Positions 32,939 to 42,761 of a DNA stretch of 60,775 nt are shown here, piece after piece (the first letter of the stretch is position 1; each line of letters begins with the position of its first letter). Position numbers and translations under genes: made by a program. The stretch comes from Aquicoccus porphyridii (lineage in GTDB: Bacteria > Pseudomonadota > Alphaproteobacteria > Rhodobacterales > Rhodobacteraceae). The notes beneath the pieces were generated by a model. The model saw only the letters and a list, made by a program, of their open reading frames with translations. It had not been told where the DNA came from and made no database searches. Location: the NCBI RefSeq assembly GCF_008369105.1, contig NZ_VINQ01000021.1:1-60775 (forward strand), given 5' to 3'.

Positions 32939-34611
32939 GGGTCTGACTCAATTTTGGTGCAGCTTCGGATCCTTGCCTGTCAGGACGCTTCAACGAGCGG
33001 GGCTCTGAGCAGATCGATGTTTGCCCGGCCATACATCTGGCGTTTGAGGGTCTTGAGACGGTTGATCTGCCCTTCGGTCTGCCCGTTCGACCATGGTTCC
33101 CGCAGAGCTGCGGCGACCGCAGCTCGATCCCGCCGGAGCCCGCGGGCGAAGGCACCGAGCAGGCTCTCTTCCGCTTTATCCAGCCATGCGTCTAACGCGT
33201 CTTCGCGAGCATTGCGCACCATATCTGTGAACCGGTCTGTCAACCTTCGGGCGGTGGCGAGGGCTGGCACCGCGGCCTCGATCCTTGCGACCTGGATAGC
33301 ATCCGCCTTGCACAGATGATCCCTTCCTATGGTCAGGAGGCGGGCAATCTTGCGCGCGGGCGGCGACTTTTCTGTTCCCGACGGCACGGCCTACTCGGCA
33401 CGGCGCTGGCGTGTGGCCCATTCTCCGACGACACGAAGGCTGCCCTGGAACCCACCGGCCCGCAGCCGGCGCCAGAGTTCGGCGCCATTCCGGGAGCCGC
33501 CCGCCCATTCCCGTTCCAACTGTGGAAGCCAGGGAGTCAGACTGCTCTCACGGATGCGGAATACGTCCTCGCGCTCCCCGCGCAAAATCTGCCGGACGAG
33601 TTTTCGGCTGAGATCCGTCTGGCGGACGATCCGCCGGGTCGGCACACCGTCATCGGCCATTTGGCGAACCATCCGGTTGGTCTGCTGGCGGCGCTGAATG
33701 CCCTCGTATTGCAGCCTTTCCACCGCCGTCAGCAGCTTCGGATCGAGCGATTTCGCTCCGATCGCCTTGCGGATGGCAGGCATGTTCCCCTGCACGGCGG
33801 CCAGAAAGGCTGTACTCGCGTTCTCCAACAGGTGCCAGCGGTCGGCAACCTGAACCGCCTTCGGCAAGGCGCGGGATACCGCACCGCTATAGCCTCCGTT
33901 GCGGTCGCGTGCGACGACCTTGATCCCGGGGCGAGCACGCAGCCAAGCCTCGACTGTGGCAGGTTCTCGGTCCGGCAGCAGCTCGATAACCCGGCGCCGC
34001 TCCATATCGCAGATCAAGGTGCCGTATCGCTGCCCCTTACGCCATGCCCATTCGTCGATGCCGATGACGCGGAGTTCGTTGGTCGCTGCCTCCGTCGTGT
34101 TTCGAATGCTGCGCAGGAAGGTATCTTTGCTGACCGGCAGCAGGAGCCGTCCGGCAAGCGCTTGTGCTGGACGTCCGCCGACAGCTAGACCCAAATGACG
34201 GACCAACCCTTGCAGGCGTGACGTGCGCCGCGCATATGGCCGGGTCACGGCAGGCGGAAACCGTTCTGCAAATATCCTGGCAGGGCAATGCACAGCACGG
34301 CACCGAAATCGTCGGACCAACAAGACCAGTTCCACCGCCCGACCATGCGCGGGAAGATCGGCCGGGCGGCGCCGATACCTGCTGTGCACACGACGCGAAA
34401 TCATGCCACAGCGTGGACAGGCCGCCGCCGTTTTGACGGAACGGGAGTGGACCCGGATCGTGTTCCCAACCAATTCGACCTGTTCGGCCTTGAGACCTGC
34501 GGGCAGAAAATCCCGTCGAGAAAACCATGACGCCATCGGCAACCATCCTCCAAAGATGGCCGAAATATAACGTTAGGCATGCAGGAACTGCACCAAATCT
34601 GCGTCAGACCC
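32939..34611 (-). mobile_element. ISL3-family insertion sequence
   Basis: The ends GGGTCTGACTCAATTTTGG (left) and GGGTCTGACGCAGATTTGG (right, reverse complement) are imperfect inverted repeats of about 24 bases, both running into GTGCAG. It lies 47 bases from IS256. No matching target duplication was found (flanks GCAATCTT and ATTTTTGC). Confidence 0.8.
32980..34542 (-). pseudogene. ISL3-family transposase with an internal TAG
   Basis: The two parts form 520 residues. N-terminal zinc ribbon CPRCGMISRRVHSRYRRR and CPARIFAERFPP; DDE domain VIGIDEWAWRKGQRYGTLI (first Asp), VVARDRNGGYSGAVSRALP (second Asp) and, near the C-terminus, PWSNGQTEGQINRLKTLKR (Glu). At 33391-33393 a TAG follows RQRRAE and the frame resumes AVPSGTEKSPPARKIARLL without shift. 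A single substitution inactivates it; the last 135 residues with the catalytic Glu would be lost. Confidence 0.85.
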
Positions 34612-34835
34612 ATTTTTGCACGCCTGTTCACATCGAGATTGGCGGCATGCGCGTAAGGCTTCTTCCCGCCGCCGATATTTCCGATACTCTTGGCGGTCAC
34701 GAATAGGGCGCGCGGCTCATGAGCGTCCAATACGCCCTTGTTTCGCGGCGGGAGCCCCGAACTTCGACAGAAAAACCGCTAAGTGATTGATATTGTTATG
34801 GCCGGATAGGCCAAAATGTAACTACCCGAGTGTGC

Positions 34836-35476
34836 TCAGGCGGGTTTTGGCAGGTTCAAGGTATCGAAGAGCTCCAGTTGTTCGGGACTTGAGGTTGTGA
34901 TGCCTTCAAGGTTCCGATCGGCAATCCGGGCCTGATGGCGGTGAATGCGCGCGAGCAGATCGAGCGCCGTGCGCGGGCTGACGCTGTGCCCCTTGGCTTT
35001 CAGGCGCATGCGCATAACGCGGTAGAGCACGAGGGCGAGAAAGCAGACGAGCGCGTGGGCCCGTATGCCATCGGGAAGGCGATGATAAACCGGTGCGATC
35101 TCGATGTCGGACTTTAGGACGCGAAAGCCGCGCTCGATGTCGGCCAGGCTTTTGTAGCGGGCGTCAGATCGGGGGCGTTGGTGATCAGCGCGAGCTTGCC
35201 GTCGAAGAGTTCCGCGTCTGCTATCGCCTGCTCATCTATGCTCCAGCGAAGCGGTCGGCCTGGAGGTCAGCCTTGATGAAGCGGGTCAGTTCTGCCTCGG
35301 CCACGGCGCGAACAAAGCGGCTGTAGGCGCCTCTGTCGGAGGCGCGCGGTCCGGCCTTCGTCCTGGGCATCGAGTTTGGCAATGACGCGCAACCGGGGTT
35401 TGCCAGCGTCGTTGCGATAGGACTCAACGATCTGCAGATAGCGTCGGCCGTCACTCTCGGTGATGCGCGTAAACAT
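34836..35476 (-). pseudogene. IS1634/IS4-type transposase remnant
   Basis: ATG 35476 opens MFTRITESDGRRYLQIVESY, the usual N-terminus of IS1634-type transposases. After frame changes the middle reads LFDGKLALITNAPDL, then YKSLADIERGFRVLKSDIEI, HRLPDGIRAHALVCFLALVL and finally RMRLKAKGHSVSPRTALD up to 34836. Much of the core, including catalytic residues, is deleted, so it is a dead remnant of a gene normally about 550 residues long. Confidence 0.75.
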
Positions 35477-35726
35477 GGAATGAAGAATACGAACAGAAAC
35501 CCTGCACTGCAACATTCAAAATGCATGGACGTGTAACTACAGGTCTCACGCCGAACGGGTCGTCAAATCACTGAAATCACGCAGTTGGACCCCGGAGATG
35601 ACGCCTTTTCTGGAAGATTTTGTCGAACTTGGGGGAACCGTACAAGCCGGTCGAAACTTTGGGACAGCCAGACCTTGGCCTTGACGAAAAGGCGAAGGAT
35701 GGAGGTCAATACTGGGTTATCCTTAT

Positions 35727-36929
35727 CTATATCGCAGGTGGCTCGATGGATTGCCGGAAGGTCTGCCAGAACCGCACGCGCCGTGCATCCAGCACCTCGG
35801 CTTGATACTCATGTGCCTCGGCCCAGTTCCGGCGCGCCCGGTCCGCCATCCAATCGCGATCCGTGACGCACCGACGCAGCAGCGCGGCCAGCGCGGCGGT
35901 GTCGCCCGGTTTGATCAGGTCCTCGGCAGGCAGAAGTTCCGGGATGCCTGCAGCTGTCGATGCCAGTGCTGGGCAACCACGGCTCATAGCCTCGATCAGA
36001 GCCCGAGGAAGACCCTCCTGAAATGACGGCTGCAAATACACATCGATCTCGTCCAGCCATTCCAAGACTGGGGCGCCCGCGGGAAGCGTGCCTTCGAAAT
36101 GAACCAAGTCACCAACACCTAGTCTCTCTGCCTCAGCCTGCCACGGTACCGGATCGCCTCCACCCAGAATATGTAAGGACAGCGGCGGAAGATGATTCCG
36201 TGACTTTCCGATAGCGGCCATCAGCGTTTGGATGCCTTTGTACCGGTTGTGCAATGTCCCAATTAGGCCAAGCCGCAATGGCTGAGTTTGGGGTCTCATA
36301 GGCATCGCGGTGATCTTAGCCGTCCGGGCTACTAGCGTGGTGTTAGATACTGTATGCAGAACCACATTTGATGCCGCGCCAGTATTTTGTGCCTGCGTTG
36401 GATACCGGCGCTGCAGAAAATCTCGGGTTACGTAAATTGCGTGATCAGTAAGACGCAGGGCTCTTCGCATTCTCAGCCAAGCAAGCGGGGCATAGGCCCG
36501 CCCCGTTAGGCTTCCATAGTGCCACATACCATCCCAAGGACAACCGACGGCTTCCACAGCCCATGGCTTGCCGGTGGCGCGGGCCGCGGCGATGGCTAAA
36601 AAGCCAACTTCGCTAGGTAGTCGAGCAATAACCGCATCATGGGCGGCGACTAGTTCCTGCATTTGGCGCATCGCTGCTGGCCGGGCCAGTGTCAAACCCT
36701 GAAGGCTGGAGAGGTTGGGGAATAGGTTGAACTCAACACCGGGTGCTGATGACTTCTCGAGCTGTCCGACGGTCTTACCAGGCGGCAATTCACCACGCCG
36801 TCCGATCACCGTGAGGGAATCGAAGTGACTGAGATAACGAGACCAAAGTGCAGCCTCAAACTGACTTTCTGACCAAACCGCGCCATCGATTGGGATGAAG
36901 CGGTGATCATGTGCAAAAATTGCTTTCAC
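35727..36929 (-). CDS. Glycosyltransferase family 4
   Basis: The protein has 400 residues from GTG 36929, which overlaps the polymerase stop (GTGA). It starts VKAIFAHDHRFIPIDGAVWS and has LRLGLIGTLHNRYKGIQTLM, LHILGGGDPVPWQAEAE and the EX7E motif QPSFQEGLPRALIEAMSRG of the GT-B donor domain. A frame extending to 37163 is only the antisense-like continuation over the polymerase 3' end and was rejected. It is the last gene of the long minus-strand EPS run before the IS elements. Sugar specificity cannot be read from the sequence. Confidence 0.88.
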   Translation of the reverse strand: MKAIFAHDHRFIPIDGAVWSESQFEAALWSRYLSHFDSLTVIGRRGELPPGKTVGQLEKSSAPGVEFNLFPNLSSLQGLTLARPAAMRQMQELVAAHDAVIARLPSEVGFLAIAAARATGKPWAVEAVGCPWDGMWHYGSLTGRAYAPLAWLRMRRALRLTDHAIYVTRDFLQRRYPTQAQNTGAASNVVLHTVSNTTLVARTAKITAMPMRPQTQPLRLGLIGTLHNRYKGIQTLMAAIGKSRNHLPPLSLHILGGGDPVPWQAEAERLGVGDLVHFEGTLPAGAPVLEWLDEIDVYLQPSFQEGLPRALIEAMSRGCPALASTAAGIPELLPAEDLIKPGDTAALAALLRRCVTDRDWMADRARRNWAEAHEYQAEVLDARRVRFWQTFRQSIEPPAI

Positions 36930-38422
36930 CTTGTCACACGCAGGCGGGAAGCAAACAAGTAAAGAAGGTAAAGCAAAACCATAGTCTGCAAGACCGGCAC
37001 GATTGCTGTGGTACTTGGCGTTGTCAGGCCAAAGTTCACGATTAAGAGTGCAATAAGTGCATAGGGGTTTTCCGGATCCCGGCAGACCCATCGGGACGCG
37101 GCACTCAATACCATACCAAAGAGCCCAAATATCCCGATGACGCCCAGATATCCGAAATTCCAATAGGCCTCGGGTCCGCCGCTCACGGGATACCCGCCGC
37201 CCTGATAGCCGTCCATTGTATCACGCCCACCAAACAAAAGTGCAGCCGCATGCGCGCCGGCGCCGCGTGGCTTGCCTTGCCATAGGGAACGCGGCACCCA
37301 GAAGGCCAGAGCAGCGACGTAGGTGTTGCCATAGAGAAAGCTGCGCTGATCCGGTACGAGCGCAGCTACGGCGAGCCCAGTGTCGGTGCTTCGCGCCTCC
37401 AGTTCCTCCTGCGTATCCTCCCATGCAGAGGTGACCCGGAATTCAAAAAGTGCACTGAAGTCAACCGAACCGCTAAATCCGCTTCGCCGAATATCACCTA
37501 ACGCGCCCAACATAAGGATTGCAACGAGGCCCGAGAGCATACCGCGAAGCGCAGGCAGCCGATGGTTGTGAAACATCCAGACCGCAAGCAACAAAGCAAT
37601 CGGTGAAAACAATCCTGACCGGCTCCCGGTGACAACGAATTGAAGTAACAACGCGATCACAAAGCCCAATAGGAACAATGGGCTGCGCAGCGCTTTTGGC
37701 TGGTAAGCATACCACAGTAACATTACATACGGCAGGAACCCGTTGATCACGAGGAAATGTCCACTCAGCTCCCGCATACGGAATCGACCATATGCCAGTG
37801 TGGCTATATGATTGAGAATACCTCCCTGAGATTGCAAGAAATACATAACTACCAGTAGGCAAAGCAGGAAAAAGATCGAAAGTTTGAACCCGTCGACACG
37901 TATCGGGCGACCTGATTTTGGACGGCGGCGGGTTCGGACCATCGCAAACCCGGCATACGTGCAGACAAGAGCCAGAAGATTTATGAAGTTAAGTTGCAAC
38001 TGGGCCGCCAAAACTTGTGAGTCGGGCCAGTGGTTAAGCAGAATATGATCTGGCACTGATTCTGTTTGAAACCAGATAGAGATCGGAGTAAGTAGACTTG
38101 CGGGATTGCGTAGCAGGCCGAACGCCACGCCGAACATTGTTGGCATGATCAGAGGATGCAACCAACCGATAGGCGTGCCAGAAAAGCGCTTCATCAAGAA
38201 CGGAAGCAGTATCAGAAGCTCAGTCGCACCAGTCAAAATGGCGATTCTAATCGTATAGCCTGCATGCGCGACAGTCTGAGCGTCAAGACCGGAGATGGAC
38301 GGAAGAAGGCGCCAAAAAAGAAAATAAACCGCGATGAGAATTCTAGCGCTATTTGAAATGCGCACAAAAGGATTACGGGCCTGGGTAGCGTCCAGACGCT
38401 GATGCAGCGCGGTATCACTCAA
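36926..38422 (-). CDS. wzy: O-antigen/EPS polymerase-like membrane protein (Wzy-like)
   Basis: The 498-residue protein has about ten hydrophobic segments, for example ILIAVYFLFWRLL, LSIFFLLCLLVVMYFL, LFLLGFVIALLLQFVV and TMVLLYLLYLFA. A long periplasmic-type loop (about 330-420, AWEDTQEELEARSTDTGL, GGGYPVSGGPEAYWNFGYL) fits the Wzy/O-antigen ligase pattern, including the downstream GYLGVIG repeat seen in this superfamily. It would link repeat units on the outer face of the inner membrane. Start is TTG 38422. Wzy families diverge strongly, so the call rests on topology and context. Confidence 0.75.
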   Translation of the reverse strand: MSDTALHQRLDATQARNPFVRISNSARILIAVYFLFWRLLPSISGLDAQTVAHAGYTIRIAILTGATELLILLPFLMKRFSGTPIGWLHPLIMPTMFGVAFGLLRNPASLLTPISIWFQTESVPDHILLNHWPDSQVLAAQLQLNFINLLALVCTYAGFAMVRTRRRPKSGRPIRVDGFKLSIFFLLCLLVVMYFLQSQGGILNHIATLAYGRFRMRELSGHFLVINGFLPYVMLLWYAYQPKALRSPLFLLGFVIALLLQFVVTGSRSGLFSPIALLLAVWMFHNHRLPALRGMLSGLVAILMLGALGDIRRSGFSGSVDFSALFEFRVTSAWEDTQEELEARSTDTGLAVAALVPDQRSFLYGNTYVAALAFWVPRSLWQGKPRGAGAHAAALLFGGRDTMDGYQGGGYPVSGGPEAYWNFGYLGVIGIFGLFGMVLSAASRWVCRDPENPYALIALLIVNFGLTTPSTTAIVPVLQTMVLLYLLYLFASRLRVTR

Positions 38423-38437
38423 GATAGGCGTCCCACT

Positions 38438-39352
38438 TCAATCAGCTCCTTGCCAGCTGCTCAGGTCGAGCCCCGATATCTTGGCGAGCGAGGCATTGTC
38501 TCCAACGTAACTCCGTTGCAGACGCCGAAGCGCCAACGCGTCTTCCGTTGTCATCGTTCTGGAGCCTCGAAATTGCAGCGCGCCATAGGTTCGTTTGGCT
38601 AGACTACGAACCGGTTCTGGCGGACGGATGCGAGCGTTGAGACGCCGTGCGATTGCCTGCAATCTCGGCATGCGCACCTGTTCCGTACGGTTTCGGCCTG
38701 CGCGGTCGACCGGTACAATATCTCCGGTGTCGAGTTCCAACCATTTTAGTAGTTCCAGCACGGTATTATCCGGATTGTTGACCATCTCTTCCATGACCAA
38801 GATCTTTACCCTACCGTTTCCCAACGCGGCGATCCACGGAGCCACATGTTGCACATAACGGCTGTAACCAATGTCCCGTTGAAGCACATAAGCGCTGGCT
38901 TCGTGGCTGCACCACTCGGGGATCAACGGCGCTCCTGCCTCGATCAGCGCCACGTAGCGGGCGAACGTCAGGCCAGGTGAAAGCCGGGCAAGGTTGTTGG
39001 CAGTATATTGGAACGAGCTGTAGACACGCATGGCCGGCTCGCGGAGCACGATAATGACACGCACATCTGCCATGGACGCGATGACCTCACGCGCAACGGG
39101 ATCGAAAAGGTAATGCGTGGTCGCTTCCATACGGATTGGCGCATCTGTGTCTTCCGTCGCAAAAAACTCATTATAGGCAACCATCCCGTCATGGGCCAGG
39201 TTCGGTCGGCGGGACAGCGGATGCTCTGGATCGGTGAGAAAAAATGGTTCTTTCACCCGGCTGCCCCGGATATCAGGATGCTTCTCCAGCCAGTCGAAAA
39301 GCGAACTCGTACCGCATTTCGGCGCGCCGACTATAAAAAGGTTGGGCGTCAC
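38438..39352 (-). CDS. Sulfotransferase (PAPS-dependent), likely EPS-modifying
   Basis: The 304-residue protein begins VTPNLFIVGAPKCGTSSLF; GAPKCGTSS is the 5'-phosphosulfate-binding loop. VIIVLREPAMRVYSSFQY is the 3'-phosphate-binding segment with Arg and Ser. KEPFFLTDPEHP follows the pattern of heparan-type sulfotransferases. It would move sulfate from PAPS to a sugar hydroxyl. GTG 39352 overlaps the upstream glycosyltransferase stop (GTGA). With the second sulfotransferase it implies a sulfated polymer. No PAPS-synthesis genes are in the window. Confidence 0.88.
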   Translation of the reverse strand: MTPNLFIVGAPKCGTSSLFDWLEKHPDIRGSRVKEPFFLTDPEHPLSRRPNLAHDGMVAYNEFFATEDTDAPIRMEATTHYLFDPVAREVIASMADVRVIIVLREPAMRVYSSFQYTANNLARLSPGLTFARYVALIEAGAPLIPEWCSHEASAYVLQRDIGYSRYVQHVAPWIAALGNGRVKILVMEEMVNNPDNTVLELLKWLELDTGDIVPVDRAGRNRTEQVRMPRLQAIARRLNARIRPPEPVRSLAKRTYGALQFRGSRTMTTEDALALRRLQRSYVGDNASLAKISGLDLSSWQGAD

Positions 39353-40512
39353 GCAGCGCTCTTGCCCGTATTGGATCGGGCCGCAATGGAGCGGAAATGG
39401 TGCGCATAGGCATCCCCGATCTGCGTGGCCGAAAAATCCTGAGCACGCGTCTCTCCGGCCTTCCCGAGCTGCTTCCGCAGTTCAGGAGTATCGATCAGGC
39501 GTTGCAACGCTGCGGCCAACGCATCGGGGTTTTCGGTTGGAACCAGCAGGCCGTTACGCCCGTTCTCGATGATTTCGCCGGGGCCGTGCGGGCAGTTAGT
39601 CGACACCACTGGTGTGCCCATCGCCATCGCCTCGACCAGCACGTTTCCAAACCCCTCCCAACGGGACGACAGCACGAAAATGTCGGCGCGTCGCATGTGG
39701 CTGAACGGATCGCGATGAAATCCCAAGAAGGTGACACGATCGGCGATGTCCAAGTCTTTCGCCATCTTCGACAGGTTCTCCCGAAGATCGCCATCGCCTA
39801 GGATGTCCAGACGCAGCCCGGTGCCGGAAAGTTGTGCGAAGGCACGAAAGAGTGTTGGATAATCTTTCTGTTTAGTCAGCCGTCCACAAGCAAGTATTGT
39901 GCAATCGGCTCCAGCTTCGGGTCGTTCAAGCGCCATTGCTTCGCCCATCTGTGATGGCAATGGCAAACCGATGTTTGGTACCACCTCCACCCGATTTTTC
40001 AGCGCGGGAACGATGCGTCGTAGTTCATCAGCCACGCCCCCGGATAGTGCGATCGCACCGTCGAAGGAGGGAAACCAGCGACGGATCAGATGCATCTCGA
40101 TCCGATCCAGTAGCGTAGGCTCCTGTTCGTGCGAGACGCTGAGGGAATTCTGGATGGACAGCACTGCAGCAGGTTTGTGCCGCGCATGCCGCAATGCTGA
40201 CAGCCCGGCGAGTGCCGGGGTGACCATCACGGGGCACAGCACGTCAGGACGCCGTGCATCAATCAGGCGGGCCAGTGAACGCCGCGCGCGAATGAGGCGC
40301 AGGGTCGAAGAATTGACGTTTCCGCTGTCCAGCACAAACACCTCCACTCCCGCGGGCAAGAGCTCTGCATAGCTGCCCGGGCCGCGGGCCACGGCATAGA
40401 CTGGAGTGATACCGGCTTGCAGAAGGCCCGACGCCAGCCGTACGGCGTTCATCTCAGCCCCGCCACCGCCAAGTTGCGGCAAAAAGAACATCACTTCAAA
40501 TCGATTAACCAC
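39349..40512 (-). CDS. Glycosyltransferase family 4
   Basis: The 387-residue protein begins FEVMFFLPQLGGGGAEMNAV, the glycine-rich acceptor-side loop of GT-B enzymes, then VVPNIGLPLPSQMG, TILACGRLTKQKDYPTLFRA and VLSSRWEGFGNVLVEAMAMG (EX7E). GTG 40512 or ATG 40488 could be the start. It lies 5 bases after the next glycosyltransferase and overlaps the sulfotransferase downstream. Likely an inverting-or-retaining hexosyl transfer in repeat-unit assembly; specificity unknown. Confidence 0.9.
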   Translation of the reverse strand: MVNRFEVMFFLPQLGGGGAEMNAVRLASGLLQAGITPVYAVARGPGSYAELLPAGVEVFVLDSGNVNSSTLRLIRARRSLARLIDARRPDVLCPVMVTPALAGLSALRHARHKPAAVLSIQNSLSVSHEQEPTLLDRIEMHLIRRWFPSFDGAIALSGGVADELRRIVPALKNRVEVVPNIGLPLPSQMGEAMALERPEAGADCTILACGRLTKQKDYPTLFRAFAQLSGTGLRLDILGDGDLRENLSKMAKDLDIADRVTFLGFHRDPFSHMRRADIFVLSSRWEGFGNVLVEAMAMGTPVVSTNCPHGPGEIIENGRNGLLVPTENPDALAAALQRLIDTPELRKQLGKAGETRAQDFSATQIGDAYAHHFRSIAARSNTGKSAA

Positions 40513-40517
40513 AGAAT

Positions 40518-41663
40518 TTATTTCACCTTCATTTTGACGAGGCTGGCATAAAGATCACGCCAATCATCCGCCACTTTTTGCGTTGAAAACCGCGTAACCG
40601 CCGCGTCACGCCCGGCCCGACCCATGGTTGCCCGCTTGTCGGGGTCCTTACACAGTTCGCGAAGCGCGATGGCAAGCCCTGGCCAATCATCCAGACCAAC
40701 GACAATCCCTGCTCCGGTCTCTTGCAGCATTTCACGCGCCGAGCAAACATCGACCGATACCACCGGCGTCCCGCACGCCATCGCTTCGATCATGCATCGA
40801 GCCAGCCCTTCACGTCGGGAGGCTACGAGTGCGACGTCAACCGCCACAAGCCAGTCCGCAACGTCTCTGCGAAATCCGTGAAAGACCACACGATCACCCA
40901 GCCCTTGTGATTCAACCATATCGGCGCAAGCGCGCGCGTACTTGTCTGTAGTAGGCTTGAAATCCCCCACCAGATGCAACCGAATGGGCAGGTCTTTCAG
41001 GTGGGCGAGAACTTCGCGTATCACATCGAGTTGACGCTTTATTTCAAACACGCCTGCAATCAGGCCAATGGCAATCTCATGATCTTCAAGCCGCAGTTTG
41101 GCTCGTACCTCTGCCCTGTCAGCAGATTTGACCGGTCGGAATGTATCAAGATCAACAATGCTACTGATCGTGTGTATCCGCTCGAGAGGGACAGGGAGAC
41201 GACCATCCACTTGCTGCGCCATGTCATCTGAAAGTGTGATCAGCGCGTCAAGTCGACGGAAGACACGGTACCAATTGGCACCATAGTGCTCGCGCTCTGG
41301 CTTCATTCCGCGCAAGGTTAGCGCCAAAGGTGTATTGCTGAGCTTCGCAGCGGGCAGCAGAACCTGCGCGCCGCGAATATCGTTGGAATGCAGGATGTCT
41401 GCCCGCAGCGTCAAGGCCCGTGCCGCCGCAAGGCTAAGCTGCACACCACGGGCGAATTTCCCCGCCTCTTCTTCAAACCCGAACTGCACCACACGTGCTC
41501 CCCCCGCTCGCCAACGTTCGGTACGCGGCGTCTCGCGGTTGGTCAGCAAGGTCCAGCGGAAATCGTCGGCCAGCGCCTCAAAAATCCGCGTGGCACTTTC
41601 CATCCCGCCATTCGAGCCCCGCTCGACTTGATAGGCAGCAAACACGATGTGTGGCGGTATCAT
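40518..41663 (-). CDS. Glycosyltransferase family 4
   Basis: The protein has 381 residues with ATG 41663 overlapping the upstream stop (ATGA). Motifs: HIVFAAYQVERGSNGGMESA, LRGMKPEREHYGANWYRVF, IGLIAGVFEIKRQLDVIREV and ALVASRREGLARCMIEAMAC (EX7E). It is a GT-B enzyme of the EPS operon. Acceptor and donor are not predictable. Confidence 0.9.
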   Translation of the reverse strand: MIPPHIVFAAYQVERGSNGGMESATRIFEALADDFRWTLLTNRETPRTERWRAGGARVVQFGFEEEAGKFARGVQLSLAAARALTLRADILHSNDIRGAQVLLPAAKLSNTPLALTLRGMKPEREHYGANWYRVFRRLDALITLSDDMAQQVDGRLPVPLERIHTISSIVDLDTFRPVKSADRAEVRAKLRLEDHEIAIGLIAGVFEIKRQLDVIREVLAHLKDLPIRLHLVGDFKPTTDKYARACADMVESQGLGDRVVFHGFRRDVADWLVAVDVALVASRREGLARCMIEAMACGTPVVSVDVCSAREMLQETGAGIVVGLDDWPGLAIALRELCKDPDKRATMGRAGRDAAVTRFSTQKVADDWRDLYASLVKMKVK

Positions 41664-42757
41664 TGGTCGCTGAGCTCAACTATGCCCTCGAGTACACGCC
41701 GCGCGCGCTTTTCCCATGTGTACTCCGTCTCCAGAAGGTCGCGGCCCGCTGAACCGATCCGCACGCGCAATTCTGTATCGGCTGCCAAACGCCTCAGCGC
41801 AGTCGCGTAGGCCGCAGTATCTCCCGGAGGGCATAGCAGCGCAGTCTCGCCGTCGCTCACCACTTCGCGCAGCACGGGAAGATCGGAAGTGACTACAGGA
41901 CGTTCGGCAGCCATATATTCGAAGAGCTTTAGCGGCGACATCCAGCGACCGATATCGCCACCACCAACGTGGGAAACTTGTGCGGCATAGGGAGCGATCA
42001 GCACATCGCACGCAGCCATTTTCGCCGCCACCTCGGCATGCGGGATATGCCCGTGCAAGGTCAGATTAATCTGCTCTGAACATGTCCCACGCCAGCGCGC
42101 GATGTCCTCCCCGGTGCCGCCATAGACCTCAAAATAGATTTCCGGCAAAAGCGGTGCAAGCGCTGCAATCGTCTCCATCCCCTTCCCTGGGTAGAGATGC
42201 CCAAAATAGCCCACCTTCAGTGACCCGCCGTGCGATTCCGCAGGTCCCGGTCGCGGCCCGGCGACGGCCCCGTCATGGGCCACCACGATATCACAGCCGT
42301 GGTGGGGAGGACCGTATTCCGCCAATAGATCATCGGCCAGCGCCTGTGAGATCGTGACAATGCGGCGCAGGTGGTTCTCTTGCAGCAGTCGGCGTAGCGC
42401 GGCCTGCGCTTTAGTCCCAGGAGCAGGCAGACTGTGGAGTTCAAGCACGATCTGCGCCCTGTAGTGAAGTCCTGACAGTGCAAGAAGCGGCGAGCGCGTG
42501 AAAAGGAGGTCAGGGCGCGTTCGCCAAAGGAATAGCCTTGTGATGCTCAGCATGAGACGATTGCGAAGGCGTCTTGAGGGCCACGGTAGGGTTATCGTTT
42601 TATAACCCTGTCCACGCTGCAAACGAGCGCCGATGGCGGTTAGGACCACGGTATGCCCCGCCTGGACGAAGGACTCGCACATCCGGTCGATCTGAATCGC
42701 ATTCGCATCGCGCGACGCCGGTCGACACAGGCTCGGAAAAACAATTCTGAGCGTCAT
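41660..42757 (-). CDS. Glycosyltransferase family 4
   Basis: The protein has 365 residues from ATG 42757 (MTLRIVFPSLCRPASRDAN). It has LKVGYFGHLYPGKGMETIA and the donor-side motif MSPLKLFEYMAAERPVVTS, with Glu in the position of the second EX7E residue. A start at 42808 would run deeply into the methyltransferase gene and is less likely. The ATG lies within the last bases of that gene, so the two are coupled. Confidence 0.88.
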   Translation of the reverse strand: MTLRIVFPSLCRPASRDANAIQIDRMCESFVQAGHTVVLTAIGARLQRGQGYKTITLPWPSRRLRNRLMLSITRLFLWRTRPDLLFTRSPLLALSGLHYRAQIVLELHSLPAPGTKAQAALRRLLQENHLRRIVTISQALADDLLAEYGPPHHGCDIVVAHDGAVAGPRPGPAESHGGSLKVGYFGHLYPGKGMETIAALAPLLPEIYFEVYGGTGEDIARWRGTCSEQINLTLHGHIPHAEVAAKMAACDVLIAPYAAQVSHVGGGDIGRWMSPLKLFEYMAAERPVVTSDLPVLREVVSDGETALLCPPGDTAAYATALRRLAADTELRVRIGSAGRDLLETEYTWEKRARRVLEGIVELSDQ

Positions 42758-42761
42758 TCTG

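Noticed and set aside
34818-35545. TGTAACTAC repeats as terminal repeats of the IS1634 remnant
   Set aside because: The two copies are in direct and not inverted orientation, so they do not define IS ends.
35727-37163. Start of the glycosyltransferase at 37163
   Set aside because: The extra 78 codons overlap the polymerase 3' end; GTG 36929 overlaps the polymerase stop by four bases, as in the rest of the operon.
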